Below are positions 27,945 to 36,255 of a stretch of DNA of 64,000 bases, in pieces. Under the pieces are notes generated by a model. That model ran no database searches and had not been told where the DNA came from. It saw only the letters and a program-made list of their open reading frames with translations. The position numbers and the translations under genes are program-made. The stretch is from Spirosoma oryzicola (GTDB taxonomy: Bacteria; Bacteroidota; Bacteroidia; Cytophagales; Spirosomataceae), in the NCBI RefSeq assembly GCF_021233055.1, contig NZ_CP089538.1, positions 3,984,501 to 4,048,500 of the forward strand. Reading direction: 5' to 3'. Each line of letters begins with the position of its first letter. Within the stretch, counting starts at the first letter, position 1.

Positions 27945-29426
27945 TTAAACAAGCTGCCGGTTGAGGTCACCGAGTTTTTGCATACACTTATCGGCGACGA
28001 CCATCAACAGGTGCATCAGGCGCGTTTCGGGCTGCGGGTACTGGGCCAGGAGTTTTGGCTCGGCGTCGCCCGCTTCGTTCAGCAGGAAGCTTTCGTTGAT
28101 TCCTTTGTCGCCAAAGCCCATGAAGGTTTTAGGCTCAATTTGTTTGGCACGAACCATTCCGTTGAAATCCGTCTGGAAATTGAACGGGTCGAATTTGCGG
28201 TCGTTATCGGCCATTTCAGACAGCCATTTCCGGAAATATTCTCCCATAAACTTGGTCAGCGCCACGAAGTAGGTTCCACTACCCAATTGCTGCTGCAAGC
28301 CCAAGCTTTTGGCAAAAGACTCCCGCAGGTTTGCAGGTATGTACTCGGTATAGAACTTGCTGGCGTAGGCAAACCGAATCATCGGCTGCATCACGTTGCG
28401 GTACGTCGAGTCAGCGAAGTGAACGAAATCCAGTTGACGGTCGTCGCGCCGGAGGCCGTATTCGTAGTACGTTTTGGCACCAGCAAATTCACCCGCCCCC
28501 CGGTTCGCAAAATCCAGAACGGTTTCAGCAGCCAGCAGTTCTACGATATGCGCATTGTTGGCTTGTTTGACGCCACCTTCCACGTTCGCGTAAAGCTTAG
28601 CGCCGGGTTTGTCACCGATGTAATACAGCGAATCAAGATGAATCTGATTCTGGTAGTACGACAGGGCCGCCTTCGTTTTCGAGTTGAAGCGGTTCTGGTC
28701 GATGGCGCTCTGCCCGTTTTCTTCCAGCGCAAAATACGGCATCACCGTAACGGCTCCTTTGCGGGCATTGCGAATCGGCATTTTCTGACTCGGCTCCTGC
28801 AACAGCTTCACCAACTGCGGAAAGCCCGACGAACCGGTACCACCGAAGATCGAACTAATGATGAAAATCCGGTCCGTTTCGTTATTGAACGCGCCGACGA
28901 AGTATTTGTAGAGGGCCGAATCTTCGAGGGCGTTAAATACGACGCTACCAATGTTCGGATTGCCTTTGAAACCAACCGACAGATCGAGTTTCAGCTCCGC
29001 ACTGGTGGGCCGGGCCGAGTTGTCGTACAGCACTTTCAGCAATTCCCGGTCGATGTCGTCCATCGTGCTGACGTTCAAAAACTCCTCGAACGTACCCTGG
29101 TGCTCGGTCAATTGGGGTAGAAACGAATCGCCGATGCGTTCCTGCGTGGTTTCGCTCTGGAGCGTGCCCAGCGACTGGATGGGCGCGGCAAAAAAGGCCT
29201 GACTGTTCGGCGCGGCTCCGTTCGGATAAGCCGCATTGCGGATGGTCCGGTACAGTTCGACACCGTTAAGCGCACGGGCCGTATCGCCATTCTGCATATC
29301 CATATCCAGCAGAATCGGGATGATTGTCAGATTATCGGGTACTTTGGCCCCGGCTGCCAGCATCATCGTTAGCGAACGCAGTACCCGCGCACCTGTCCCG
29401 CCGATAGCAAAAACAAAAAGCTTCAT
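27945..29426 (-). CDS. Tubulin/FtsZ-superfamily protein (tubulin_2-like)
   Basis: This 493-residue protein starts MKLFVFAIGGTGARVLRSLT, the first nucleotide-binding glycine loop of tubulin/FtsZ proteins. At about residue 190 it has IFGGTGSSGFPQLVKLL, matching the tubulin signature G-G-T-G-S/T-G loop that holds the GTP phosphates. LDMDMQNGD follows the first beta strands, as in the superfamily. The remainder is not FtsZ and fits the separate tubulin_2/FtsZ-like family. It probably binds GTP and may polymerise. Genes with vWA proteins are reported near such proteins (recalled from the literature), and a vWA-like lipoprotein is indeed in this operon. It is not the cell-division FtsZ. Confidence 0.82.
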   Translation of the reverse strand: MKLFVFAIGGTGARVLRSLTMMLAAGAKVPDNLTIIPILLDMDMQNGDTARALNGVELYRTIRNAAYPNGAAPNSQAFFAAPIQSLGTLQSETTQERIGDSFLPQLTEHQGTFEEFLNVSTMDDIDRELLKVLYDNSARPTSAELKLDLSVGFKGNPNIGSVVFNALEDSALYKYFVGAFNNETDRIFIISSIFGGTGSSGFPQLVKLLQEPSQKMPIRNARKGAVTVMPYFALEENGQSAIDQNRFNSKTKAALSYYQNQIHLDSLYYIGDKPGAKLYANVEGGVKQANNAHIVELLAAETVLDFANRGAGEFAGAKTYYEYGLRRDDRQLDFVHFADSTYRNVMQPMIRFAYASKFYTEYIPANLRESFAKSLGLQQQLGSGTYFVALTKFMGEYFRKWLSEMADNDRKFDPFNFQTDFNGMVRAKQIEPKTFMGFGDKGINESFLLNEAGDAEPKLLAQYPQPETRLMHLLMVVADKCMQKLGDLNRQLV

Positions 29427-29455
29427 CTTTTTACATGTTCAGCTTCCAGCTTTTT

Positions 29456-29503
29456 GTTTTCAGGCCGCGAAGCGATCATTCTCGTTTACGCCAGCCTGAA
29501 AAC
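29456..29503. repeat. Intercistronic inverted repeat before the tubulin-like gene
   Basis: Perfect 10-bp arms GTTTTCAGGC (29456-29465) and GCCTGAAAAC (29494-29503) with a 28-base spacer, in the 107-base gap between the small membrane protein and the tubulin-like gene. Confidence 0.65.
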
Positions 29504-29533
29504 CAAACCCTGAAAACTAGTGTCAACTACGAT

Positions 29534-29908
29534 TTAAAACGGGGTGTACCGGGCAAACTTTGAACCGCGCCGGAAGAGTAGCGAAAAACCGAAAAACAAC
29601 AGCCCCGCCAGAATTAAGTTAACTCCACCGAAACCAAGCATATAGCTGTCCGCTTCAGGCTCGCCGGTTGCATCTTTCGCGTAACTGACAGCCAGCGAAA
29701 AGGCGATAATCAGAGCGATAACCAGCGTAATGATCCAATGACTGGTTCGGTGAAAAACGGCCTGCCAACGGCCAAGTAACAGATAGAAGGTGGCCGCTAA
29801 CGCCAGCATAATCACCACTGTCAGTAAGCCGACAGGCGTAAAAACAGTGTTGCGATACGTTGGGTCAGGGTTTTTGCCGATCAGCAATTCGTACAAAGCA
29901 GTGAACAT
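29534..29908 (-). CDS. Small multi-pass membrane protein
   Basis: The 124-residue product has three clear hydrophobic segments (about 25-45, GLLTVVIMLALAATFYLLL; 58-75, WIITLVIALIIAFSLAV; 90-112, MLGFGGVNLILAGLLFFGFS) and a short charged C-terminus. It has no signal peptide cleavage site and no recognised family. It starts 9 bases after the stop codon of the vWA-like lipoprotein gene, so the two are probably translated together. It is a likely inner-membrane partner of the filament-type proteins encoded downstream. Confidence 0.8.
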   Translation of the reverse strand: MFTALYELLIGKNPDPTYRNTVFTPVGLLTVVIMLALAATFYLLLGRWQAVFHRTSHWIITLVIALIIAFSLAVSYAKDATGEPEADSYMLGFGGVNLILAGLLFFGFSLLFRRGSKFARYTPF

Positions 29909-29917
29909 GGGGCTTGT

Positions 29918-31234
29918 TTATTGTTCGAGGGTAAGATTCAGTTGAAGAAACGATTTATCATTGCCGGAACGGGTTTCGTACGCATCGCGGACACCATTCA
30001 TCAGGTGTTCAAGCGCAAATGTTTTCCCTTCCCGACCGGTTGCGGTACGGTCGTCCATCGTCGATTGATTCAAGTACCACGTATCGTACCGAACGGGCAG
30101 TTTGATCGTAACGGGTGTTTTTGGCTCGAATAACTGCGTAACCCGAAACGTCAGCACGTGCGTGGCTTCGCTCAGCATCTTCGCTTCGTTCGTTTTTAGC
30201 TTTTCCGTGTCTTTGACAGCATCCTTGGGTTCGATCCGGAGTAGTTTCACCCCCGCATTACCCGCCGACACGTTTAGATTTTTGGTCAGGTAGGCTTCCG
30301 TCTGGGCGTAAGACGGCAAGCCGCTCAGGTTAACACCGATGGCAAATTCTGCTGGCCGGTCCGTTCGCACACCCTTGAGATTGGTAATCCGTGGCTCATC
30401 GGCGTTCCAGTTTTCGCCTTTCCGGTTCAGGGTGTAAAATAGATCGTAGTCCGTAATCGTACCGGTTCCGCCAAAGTCAAGCTGCTTATCGGGCTTTGTA
30501 GTCAGCGTGGCCTGTAGTTTCTGATTGAACAGGTTCAGAACGCGCTGTTTGCCGATCACCCAGATATAAAACGGTCGCGATTCGCCGTTTAGCTTCTGCT
30601 TTTTGTTCTGGTAATCGTAATACGTCCCGTTGAAAGCCGACGAAAAGGCGTAGACCGTCGCGTTGATCGTGTCTTTGCTCAACTGAGCGAACTGCCGGTT
30701 GATTTCGTTTTTCAGCACGCTCGACGCGTCCGTGGCGTTGATCTGCGGATTTTTCTTGATGTCTTCGTCGGGAAACGATAGAATACAATCCGACACCAGT
30801 AAGGCGACGCTGTTGTTACGCGCTTTTTCGCCTACCTGCCGGAAAATCGTGTGCAATTCGGAACTACGGGCGTTCGCCAGCGGAACCGTCGCCAGACTCG
30901 TCACGAATTTGTCAACGTCGCCGGGATACGCCTGCGCTTCGGTGCTGATGGTATAAAGGGCGAGGGGTTTACGAACCGGCTCGATCTGGCTGAGCTTGTT
31001 CGCAAATTCGGAAACGATATTTTTGAACTCGGTACTACCGTTTAGATAGCCACCCATACTAGCCGACGTTTCCAGAAAGAAATTAATCTGGTTAATGGTA
31101 TCGGCTTTGACAGTAGGCGTTTCCTCTTCTTTTGGAGCCAGATTACAGCTCTGCAAAAAGGTGGCCAGCCCTACGCCCAAAAGCAGGTTATACCAGCCTA
31201 TTCGTGTGCGGATCATGAATAATTTTTTCGTCAT
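29918..31234 (-). CDS. vWA-like lipoprotein, first gene of the cytoskeleton-like operon
   Basis: The product has 438 residues if it starts at the ATG ending at 31234, or 432 from an in-frame ATG at 31216. A signal peptide ends in the lipobox-like FLQSC (C30), so it should be lipid-anchored. Residues about 48-62 (INFFLETSASMGGYL) resemble the first MIDAS motif of von Willebrand A domains (DxSxS), with E in place of the first D. VALLVSDCILSF (near 147) fits the later aspartate-bearing strand. The C-terminal part is beta-rich. vWA domains bind metal and partner proteins. A -7-like box (31254-31261) lies just upstream. Confidence 0.72.
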   Translation of the reverse strand: MTKKLFMIRTRIGWYNLLLGVGLATFLQSCNLAPKEEETPTVKADTINQINFFLETSASMGGYLNGSTEFKNIVSEFANKLSQIEPVRKPLALYTISTEAQAYPGDVDKFVTSLATVPLANARSSELHTIFRQVGEKARNNSVALLVSDCILSFPDEDIKKNPQINATDASSVLKNEINRQFAQLSKDTINATVYAFSSAFNGTYYDYQNKKQKLNGESRPFYIWVIGKQRVLNLFNQKLQATLTTKPDKQLDFGGTGTITDYDLFYTLNRKGENWNADEPRITNLKGVRTDRPAEFAIGVNLSGLPSYAQTEAYLTKNLNVSAGNAGVKLLRIEPKDAVKDTEKLKTNEAKMLSEATHVLTFRVTQLFEPKTPVTIKLPVRYDTWYLNQSTMDDRTATGREGKTFALEHLMNGVRDAYETRSGNDKSFLQLNLTLEQ

Positions 31235-31253
31235 TACGAGAATGTGTGCGGAG

Positions 31254-31261
31254 CAAAAGTA
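31254..31261 (-). promoter_or_regulatory. Putative Bacteroidota -7 box of the cytoskeleton-like operon
   Basis: On the minus strand the bases read TACTTTTG, matching the TAnnTTTG -7 consensus of Bacteroidota sigma-70 promoters. No clear TTTG -33 box was found at the right distance, so this is tentative. The implied transcript start favours the internal ATG at 31216 or a very short leader. Confidence 0.5.
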
Positions 31262-31389
31262 CCAAACAGCCCCGTTCTCTACCCTCCGTTCTGGCGGAGA
31301 GCTTTAATTTTTCTTAAAATTCTACTTAAGGTAACGAAGCACACAGCCATTTTATGTCAGCCGGTACAGTTTAACGATGAACGGACGTT

Positions 31390-31397
31390 TACCTTTG
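31390..31397 (+). promoter_or_regulatory. Putative -7 promoter box for the Ig-like lipoprotein gene
   Basis: TACCTTTG lies 19 bases upstream of the ATG at 31417 and fits the Bacteroidota -7 consensus TAnnTTTG. The -33 element is weak. The same box occurs upstream of rsmA and of the YheT gene in this window. Confidence 0.55.
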
Positions 31398-31416
31398 TAG
31401 TCTGATTGCATTTGAT

Positions 31417-33234
31417 ATGACGCTCCGCCATTTTGTAATACTTTTTTTACTGTCGCTTCCGATTCTTCTCCAAAATTGTGCTCAGGTTGCTCAGCCACCC
31501 GGTGGCAAGAAAGATACCCTTGCGCCCACGCTGGTCAGCAGTATGCCTGCCGCCCGCCAGTTGAACTACACCGGCAAGTCGGTCGAACTGGAATTTGACG
31601 AGTACGTCAACACCGAAAATATCCAGCAGAAAATTACGATCACCCCGCAGGACAGCAACACATTCGTCGTGAAAGTGCTGCCCAAAGGGTTACGCCTGAA
31701 CTTCAACCGACCGTTTCAGCCAAACACAACCTACACCATTAACTTTTCTGACGGCATAAAGGATATCACCGAACGAAATATTGCGAAAGATGCGAAGATT
31801 GTGTTCAGCACCGGTCCGGCTATCGACTCGCTGTATCTGAGCGGTAACGTTGTAGACGACGAAAGCCGATTACCCATTCTGAACTTCGTAGTGGGTCTGT
31901 TTGCGCCAACCGACACCCTACCGATCAACCGCAAGCGCCCCGCCTATTACGCCCGAACGGACAGCAGCGGAAACTACCGCATCGAAAACGTGAAAGCCGG
32001 TCAGTACAAGGTGTACGGCTTCGACGATAAAGATTTGAACTTGGTCAACAATACCCCCGGTGAGCGGGTCGCTTTCCGCGATAGTGTAGTGAATCTGAAC
32101 CGTAATTATACCGATGTTAACATGATCGCTTTTCGGGGCTACGGTAAGCCCCGCATCAGCCGACGCGAACGCACCGACGAAACGTTGGGTCTGGAATTAA
32201 GCAGCGGTATTGCCAGCTACAAGCTACTGTTCGGGAAAATGGTACCAGTAACATCAGCCACATCCACGGCGGCCACATCCACGGCGGCTTCGACTTCTGC
32301 CACATCGACGACCGCAGCACCCAAATCTACGTCGGCCGTCTCCACGACGGCTGTTTCCACGACGGCCACATCCACATCGGCCACATCCACATCGGCCACA
32401 TCCACATCGGCGGTATCAATGACCTTCGTGCCATCTGGCGATACGCTTGTGTCGTTTCTGGAAAGCCCCAAGATGATCCGGTTGTTTCGTCCGGCCAACC
32501 GGGCGGCCAACGATACGATCAATATGGTGGTCATGGCCGAAGATTCGGTTGGCAACATCACGGAATTGAGGGAACGGGTGTATTTTTCGCCGATCAAGTC
32601 ACGCGCTAAAGACCGCCGACCCCTCACGGTTCAGGTGTCGCCCCAGGCCAGCGACCCCATCGACAACAACCTGGATTTTAAGCTTCAGTTCTCTAAACCG
32701 GTTTTTCGGTATTTCACCGAACTTATCGTCATTGGTCCTGATAGTACCAAGCCGTACAAATTTACGCCGGAAGAACTGGTATGGAGTAACAGTTTCAGCC
32801 AACTGGAAATCAAACGAAAAACAAACCTCAAGGATACGCTTATTTTCAGGCTCCAGAAAGGCTCATTCATTAGTGTGCAGGGCGATACACTCGCCCGCTA
32901 CAACGCCCGCTACCGAATTGCGGAGGAAGATAGCTACGGCCTGATTGCGGGCCGCGTCAATCGACCCGATAAAAATTTCATCGTTGAGCTTCTGGACGAA
33001 AAATACACGGTTGTCCGAACGGCGTATGGAGCAACCTATTACAGCTTCCCCCGGCTTAAACCGGGGCGCTACCGGGTTCGACTGATCATCGACGCCAACG
33101 GCAACCGAGAGCGCGACATCGGCAATGTGCAGAAAGGAATTCAGCCCGAAACGATTATCTACCATCCCGGTGCCGAAGAAGGTGGTATTATTCCCCTCAA
33201 ACAGAACTTCGAGCTAACGGATATTGATTTCTGA
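31417..33234 (+). CDS. Ig-like domain (Big_5) envelope lipoprotein with Ser/Thr/Ala repeat linker
   Basis: The 605-residue protein has a lipoprotein-type signal ending in LLQNC (C21), followed by QPPGGKKDTLAP, the usual start of a Bacteroidota Big_5 family. The first domain (about 40-125) has FDEYVN and YTINFSDGIKDITERN, typical of this Ig-like fold. Next is an SD-repeat-like beta domain (145-215) with NYRIENVKAGQYKVYGF. Residues about 280-345 are an Ala/Thr/Ser repeat linker. The C-terminal half is again beta-rich, with KPGRYRVRLIIDANGN near the end. It is probably surface-anchored and structural. It is divergent from the cytoskeleton-like operon and shares its upstream region. Confidence 0.85.
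   Translation: MTLRHFVILFLLSLPILLQNCAQVAQPPGGKKDTLAPTLVSSMPAARQLNYTGKSVELEFDEYVNTENIQQKITITPQDSNTFVVKVLPKGLRLNFNRPFQPNTTYTINFSDGIKDITERNIAKDAKIVFSTGPAIDSLYLSGNVVDDESRLPILNFVVGLFAPTDTLPINRKRPAYYARTDSSGNYRIENVKAGQYKVYGFDDKDLNLVNNTPGERVAFRDSVVNLNRNYTDVNMIAFRGYGKPRISRRERTDETLGLELSSGIASYKLLFGKMVPVTSATSTAATSTAASTSATSTTAAPKSTSAVSTTAVSTTATSTSATSTSATSTSAVSMTFVPSGDTLVSFLESPKMIRLFRPANRAANDTINMVVMAEDSVGNITELRERVYFSPIKSRAKDRRPLTVQVSPQASDPIDNNLDFKLQFSKPVFRYFTELIVIGPDSTKPYKFTPEELVWSNSFSQLEIKRKTNLKDTLIFRLQKGSFISVQGDTLARYNARYRIAEEDSYGLIAGRVNRPDKNFIVELLDEKYTVVRTAYGATYYSFPRLKPGRYRVRLIIDANGNRERDIGNVQKGIQPETIIYHPGAEEGGIIPLKQNFELTDIDF
32250..32415. repeat. Short tandem repeats inside the Ig-like lipoprotein gene
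   Basis: Degenerate 12-15-bp units built from CCACATCCACATCGG and CCACATCCACGGCGG run in tandem, with three near-identical 15-bp units at about 32366-32412. They keep the reading frame and encode the Ala/Thr/Ser linker. Confidence 0.85.
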
Positions 33235-33281
33235 GTGCCGGGCATTCAGACAAGCGTTGCCGGATTTCGAGCGCGGCCCCG

Positions 33282-33289
33282 TACCTTTG
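33282..33289 (+). promoter_or_regulatory. Putative promoter of rsmA
   Basis: TACCTTTG (33282-33289) matches the Bacteroidota -7 box, and a TTG at 33257-33259 lies at about the right distance for a weak -33 element. The rsmA start is 47 bases downstream. Confidence 0.6.
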
Positions 33290-33336
33290 CACTGCTTTGC
33301 TCCGGTGAAGCATAAACCGCATTACTTTACAGCATC

Positions 33337-34131
33337 GTGTACGTTAAGCCTAAAAAAGAACTCGGTCAGCATTTTCTGAAAGATCTCAGCATTGCCCAGC
33401 GCATTGCTGAACTGCTGTCTGGACACGGAAATTACACAAAAGCCCTCGAAATCGGGCCGGGCATGGGTGTACTGACGCAGTATCTTCTGACCGACACCCG
33501 ATTTGAGACGTACGTTATTGAAATAGACCGCGAATCCGTCGATTACCTGAAACAGCATTTTCCGAAGCTGGAGGGGCATATTCTGGCATCCGATTTTCTG
33601 AATATCCGTCCCGATCTGCTTCCTACCAAGCAACCGGACAATACAGAACCGTTTGCGGTGATCGGCAATTTCCCGTACAATATCTCAACGCAGATTCTCT
33701 TCAAAGTACTCGACATGCGCAACCGCGTGCCGGAGCTGGTGGGTATGTTCCAGCGCGAAGTGGCTCAGCGGGTGGCGTCGGGACCGGGCAACAAAGACTA
33801 CGGGATTCTGAGCGTATTGCTTCAGGCCTGGTACGACATCAAGTACGAATTTACGGTTGCACCCGATGTGTTCAATCCGCCACCCAAAGTACATTCAGGC
33901 GTTATTTCACTTCGACGCAATGACAAAACGGATCTCGGCTGCGACGAACGTAAATTCGTTCAGGTTGTCAAACACGGGTTCAGCCAGCGCCGAAAAACTC
34001 TCCGCAATGCCCTCAAACCACTCAACCCGACCGAAGCGGCCCTTGCCAGTTCGTTTATGGACAAGCGTGCTGAGCAATTGAGTGTAGCCGATTTTATCCA
34101 ACTGACCCAGTTAATGATGACGACGGAGTGA
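33337..34131 (+). CDS. rsmA: 16S rRNA (adenine(1518)-N6/adenine(1519)-N6)-dimethyltransferase RsmA/KsgA
   Basis: This 264-residue enzyme dimethylates two adjacent adenines in the 3' loop of 16S rRNA during small-subunit assembly. YVKPKKELGQHFLKD is the conserved start, read from a GTG codon. EIGPGMGVLTQYL is the SAM-binding motif I, and NFPYNISTQ is the catalytic N-(L/F)-P-Y motif. The C-terminal helical domain contains VFNPPPKVHSGV and QRRKTLRN. The length is normal. Loss of activity causes kasugamycin resistance in other bacteria. mgtE follows after 77 bases. Confidence 0.97.
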   Translation: MYVKPKKELGQHFLKDLSIAQRIAELLSGHGNYTKALEIGPGMGVLTQYLLTDTRFETYVIEIDRESVDYLKQHFPKLEGHILASDFLNIRPDLLPTKQPDNTEPFAVIGNFPYNISTQILFKVLDMRNRVPELVGMFQREVAQRVASGPGNKDYGILSVLLQAWYDIKYEFTVAPDVFNPPPKVHSGVISLRRNDKTDLGCDERKFVQVVKHGFSQRRKTLRNALKPLNPTEAALASSFMDKRAEQLSVADFIQLTQLMMTTE

Positions 34132-34208
34132 TAAATGATGAATTGACGAAAACAAGGTGGTCAGATTCACCATTCATACGTTATCATTCATGATTCATCG
34201 ACGGAGCC

Positions 34209-35561
34209 GTGACTTTCGAACTTACCAAAGATTATCTTGATCATATCCAATCAGCGATTGAAGCGGGCGACGACACGCTGCTTCGTACTGAGATGGAAGA
34301 ACTGTTTCCCGCCGATATTTCGGGAATCCTGTACGAACTCGAACCGGAACCGGCCCATTACCTGCTCAGCCTGCTCGACAAACCCGTTGGCGCGGAGATT
34401 CTGGCGAACCTCGACCCAACAGACCGGACGAACCTGCTCAAAACGTTTACCTCCGAAGAGCTGGCTCCATTCATTAACCAGATGGACTCCGATGATGCCG
34501 TTGACCTACTCAACGAGCAGCCTATTCAGGTACGCGAAGAAGTGATTGGGCTGCTGGAAGATCGGGAGCAAGCCCGTTTTATTCTGGATCTGCTGCACTA
34601 CGACGACAGCGTAGCGGGCGGCCTGATGCAGAAAGAGTTGATCAAAATAAATGTCAACCTGACGGTCAATGCCTGCATTGAGGAAATTCGCCAGCAAGCG
34701 GAAGACGTTGAAAATGTGTACGCTGTGTACGTCGTTGACGATGTTGGCAAATTGCTGGGGCTGGTTTCGTTGAAAAAAATCGTGCTCGCGCGTAAAACCA
34801 CAAGAATCGACGATATCTACGACGATGACGTTGTATTCGTGGAGACCTACCGCCCCGTTACGGAAGTGGCCGAAGTGATGCGGAAGTACGACTTAGACGC
34901 CATTCCGGTGGTGAACATCCAGCAGCGCTTGCTGGGCCGGATTACGATTGACGACGTGGTTGACGTGATTACCGAACAGGCCGAAGAAGACATTCAGGTT
35001 ATTTCAGGTCTTTCGGGGGAAGTCGAGGAAGACGACAACATCTGGCAGCGCTCAAAAATTCAGTTGCCCTGGCTTGTAGCGGGCGCCGTCGGCAGTTTGC
35101 TGGCAGCCACGGTTATCAACGGCTTTCAAAGCGAACTGGGCAAGGTTTCGGCCCTGGCGGCTTTTATTCCGATCATTGGCTCGACGGGCGGTAACGTTGG
35201 CATTCAAACCTCATCGCTGATTCTGCAAAGCCTGGCCGACACGTCGGGTCTGAGCACAACCATCGCCAAACGGCTCCTGCGAACCTTGCTGGTGGCCATC
35301 ATCAACGGGTTGGTAGTTGGTTTGATCGCCGGAACGTACACCTTTCTCATTGGTGAACCCCGCCTGTTTTTTGTCGTCGCCACGTCCTTGCTGGCCGTTG
35401 TATTGCTGGCTTCCTTCATGGGTACGATAACGCCATTGCTTCTCAACCGAATCGGTATCAATCCGGCGGTAGCGTCAGGACCATTCATCACAACCGCAAA
35501 TGACCTAATTGGGATCGGCGTTTACTTCATGATTGCCCAGTGGCTGCTCACCGAAGTTTAG
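34209..35561 (+). CDS. mgtE: Magnesium transporter MgtE
   Basis: This 450-residue protein has the MgtE layout: an N-terminal superhelical Mg-sensing domain (about 10-130, LFPADISGILYELEPEPA; LLNEQPIQVREEVIGLL), two CBS domains (about 135-255, with TVNACIEEIRQQ and VTEVAEVMRKYDLDAIPVV), and a C-terminal five-helix membrane domain (285-450, with FIPIIGSTGGNVGIQTSSL). It forms a dimeric Mg2+ channel in the inner membrane that closes when cytosolic Mg2+ is high. The start is a GTG at 34209. It probably belongs to a run of housekeeping genes from rsmA to dtd. Confidence 0.96.
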   Translation: MTFELTKDYLDHIQSAIEAGDDTLLRTEMEELFPADISGILYELEPEPAHYLLSLLDKPVGAEILANLDPTDRTNLLKTFTSEELAPFINQMDSDDAVDLLNEQPIQVREEVIGLLEDREQARFILDLLHYDDSVAGGLMQKELIKINVNLTVNACIEEIRQQAEDVENVYAVYVVDDVGKLLGLVSLKKIVLARKTTRIDDIYDDDVVFVETYRPVTEVAEVMRKYDLDAIPVVNIQQRLLGRITIDDVVDVITEQAEEDIQVISGLSGEVEEDDNIWQRSKIQLPWLVAGAVGSLLAATVINGFQSELGKVSALAAFIPIIGSTGGNVGIQTSSLILQSLADTSGLSTTIAKRLLRTLLVAIINGLVVGLIAGTYTFLIGEPRLFFVVATSLLAVVLLASFMGTITPLLLNRIGINPAVASGPFITTANDLIGIGVYFMIAQWLLTEV

Positions 35562-35597
35562 TATCCATATTCCTTTTACGCAATCCTCTTTTTCTCT

Positions 35598-36050
35598 ATG
35601 CTTGCCGTTATTCAGCGCGTTTCCCAGGCATCCGTTACCATTGACAATACCGTTAAAGGTCAGATCGGAACCGGTTTTCTGATTTTGCTTGGCATCACTC
35701 ACACCGACTCTCGTGAGGATGTGGAGTGGCTTAGTAAGAAGATTGTTGGGATGCGCGTCTTCAACGATGCCGATGACAAAATGAATCTCGACCTGACGAC
35801 CGTTGGCGGAGACATTCTACTCATCAGTCAGTTTACGCTTCACGCCAGCACCAAAAAAGGCAATCGTCCTAGTTTCATCGAAGCCGCCCGGCCTGAAGTA
35901 GCCATACCACTTTATGAAGCCATGATTAGCCAGTTGACGACAGACCTCGGAAAGCCGATTCAGACGGGCGAATTTGGAGCGGACATGAAAGTATCGTTGC
36001 TCAACGACGGTCCGGTTACGATTGTGGTCGACTCTAAAAACAGGATTTAA
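35598..36050 (+). CDS. dtd: D-aminoacyl-tRNA deacylase
   Basis: This 150-residue cytosolic enzyme hydrolyses D-amino acids (and glycine) wrongly attached to tRNA. It begins MLAVIQRVSQASVTIDN, contains the conserved substrate motif SQFTLHAST (S-Q-x-T type) and the C-terminal cis-proline motif NDGPVTIVVDS. The length matches the family. The gene lies 36 bases after mgtE on the same strand and may share its transcript. Confidence 0.97.
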   Translation: MLAVIQRVSQASVTIDNTVKGQIGTGFLILLGITHTDSREDVEWLSKKIVGMRVFNDADDKMNLDLTTVGGDILLISQFTLHASTKKGNRPSFIEAARPEVAIPLYEAMISQLTTDLGKPIQTGEFGADMKVSLLNDGPVTIVVDSKNRI

Positions 36051-36255
36051 CCCTGCGCTATCGTCAATAAACCGGCTCCCGTTGTCGGGTTCAGCCTGAC
36101 GGCGAACGATGTAACTGCCGGTGTTTTCCTATCGCTAAATTTTAGGTACTACGAAACCAAATTCGACGTTCGTTTCCTAAAAACAATTACTTTTACTTAA
36201 ACAGCCCATTGTTCATGCCACTCACTTTCCGTGAAGGCATAGCCATGTCAGCCGA

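Noticed and set aside
27411..29120. 569-codon open frame antisense to the actin-like and tubulin-like genes
   Set aside because: It lies opposite genes with clear family motifs; the product is rich in Arg, Gln, His and Val as expected for an antisense reading of GC-rich codons. It is a shadow frame.
32250..32415. CRISPR-like repeats
   Set aside because: Units are directly adjacent with no spacers and lie in frame inside a coding gene.
34132..34208. Possible degenerate copy of the 26-bp palindrome between rsmA and mgtE
   Set aside because: Only short stretches such as AACAAGGT and GGTCAGATTC agree, without a second arm; too weak to call a copy.
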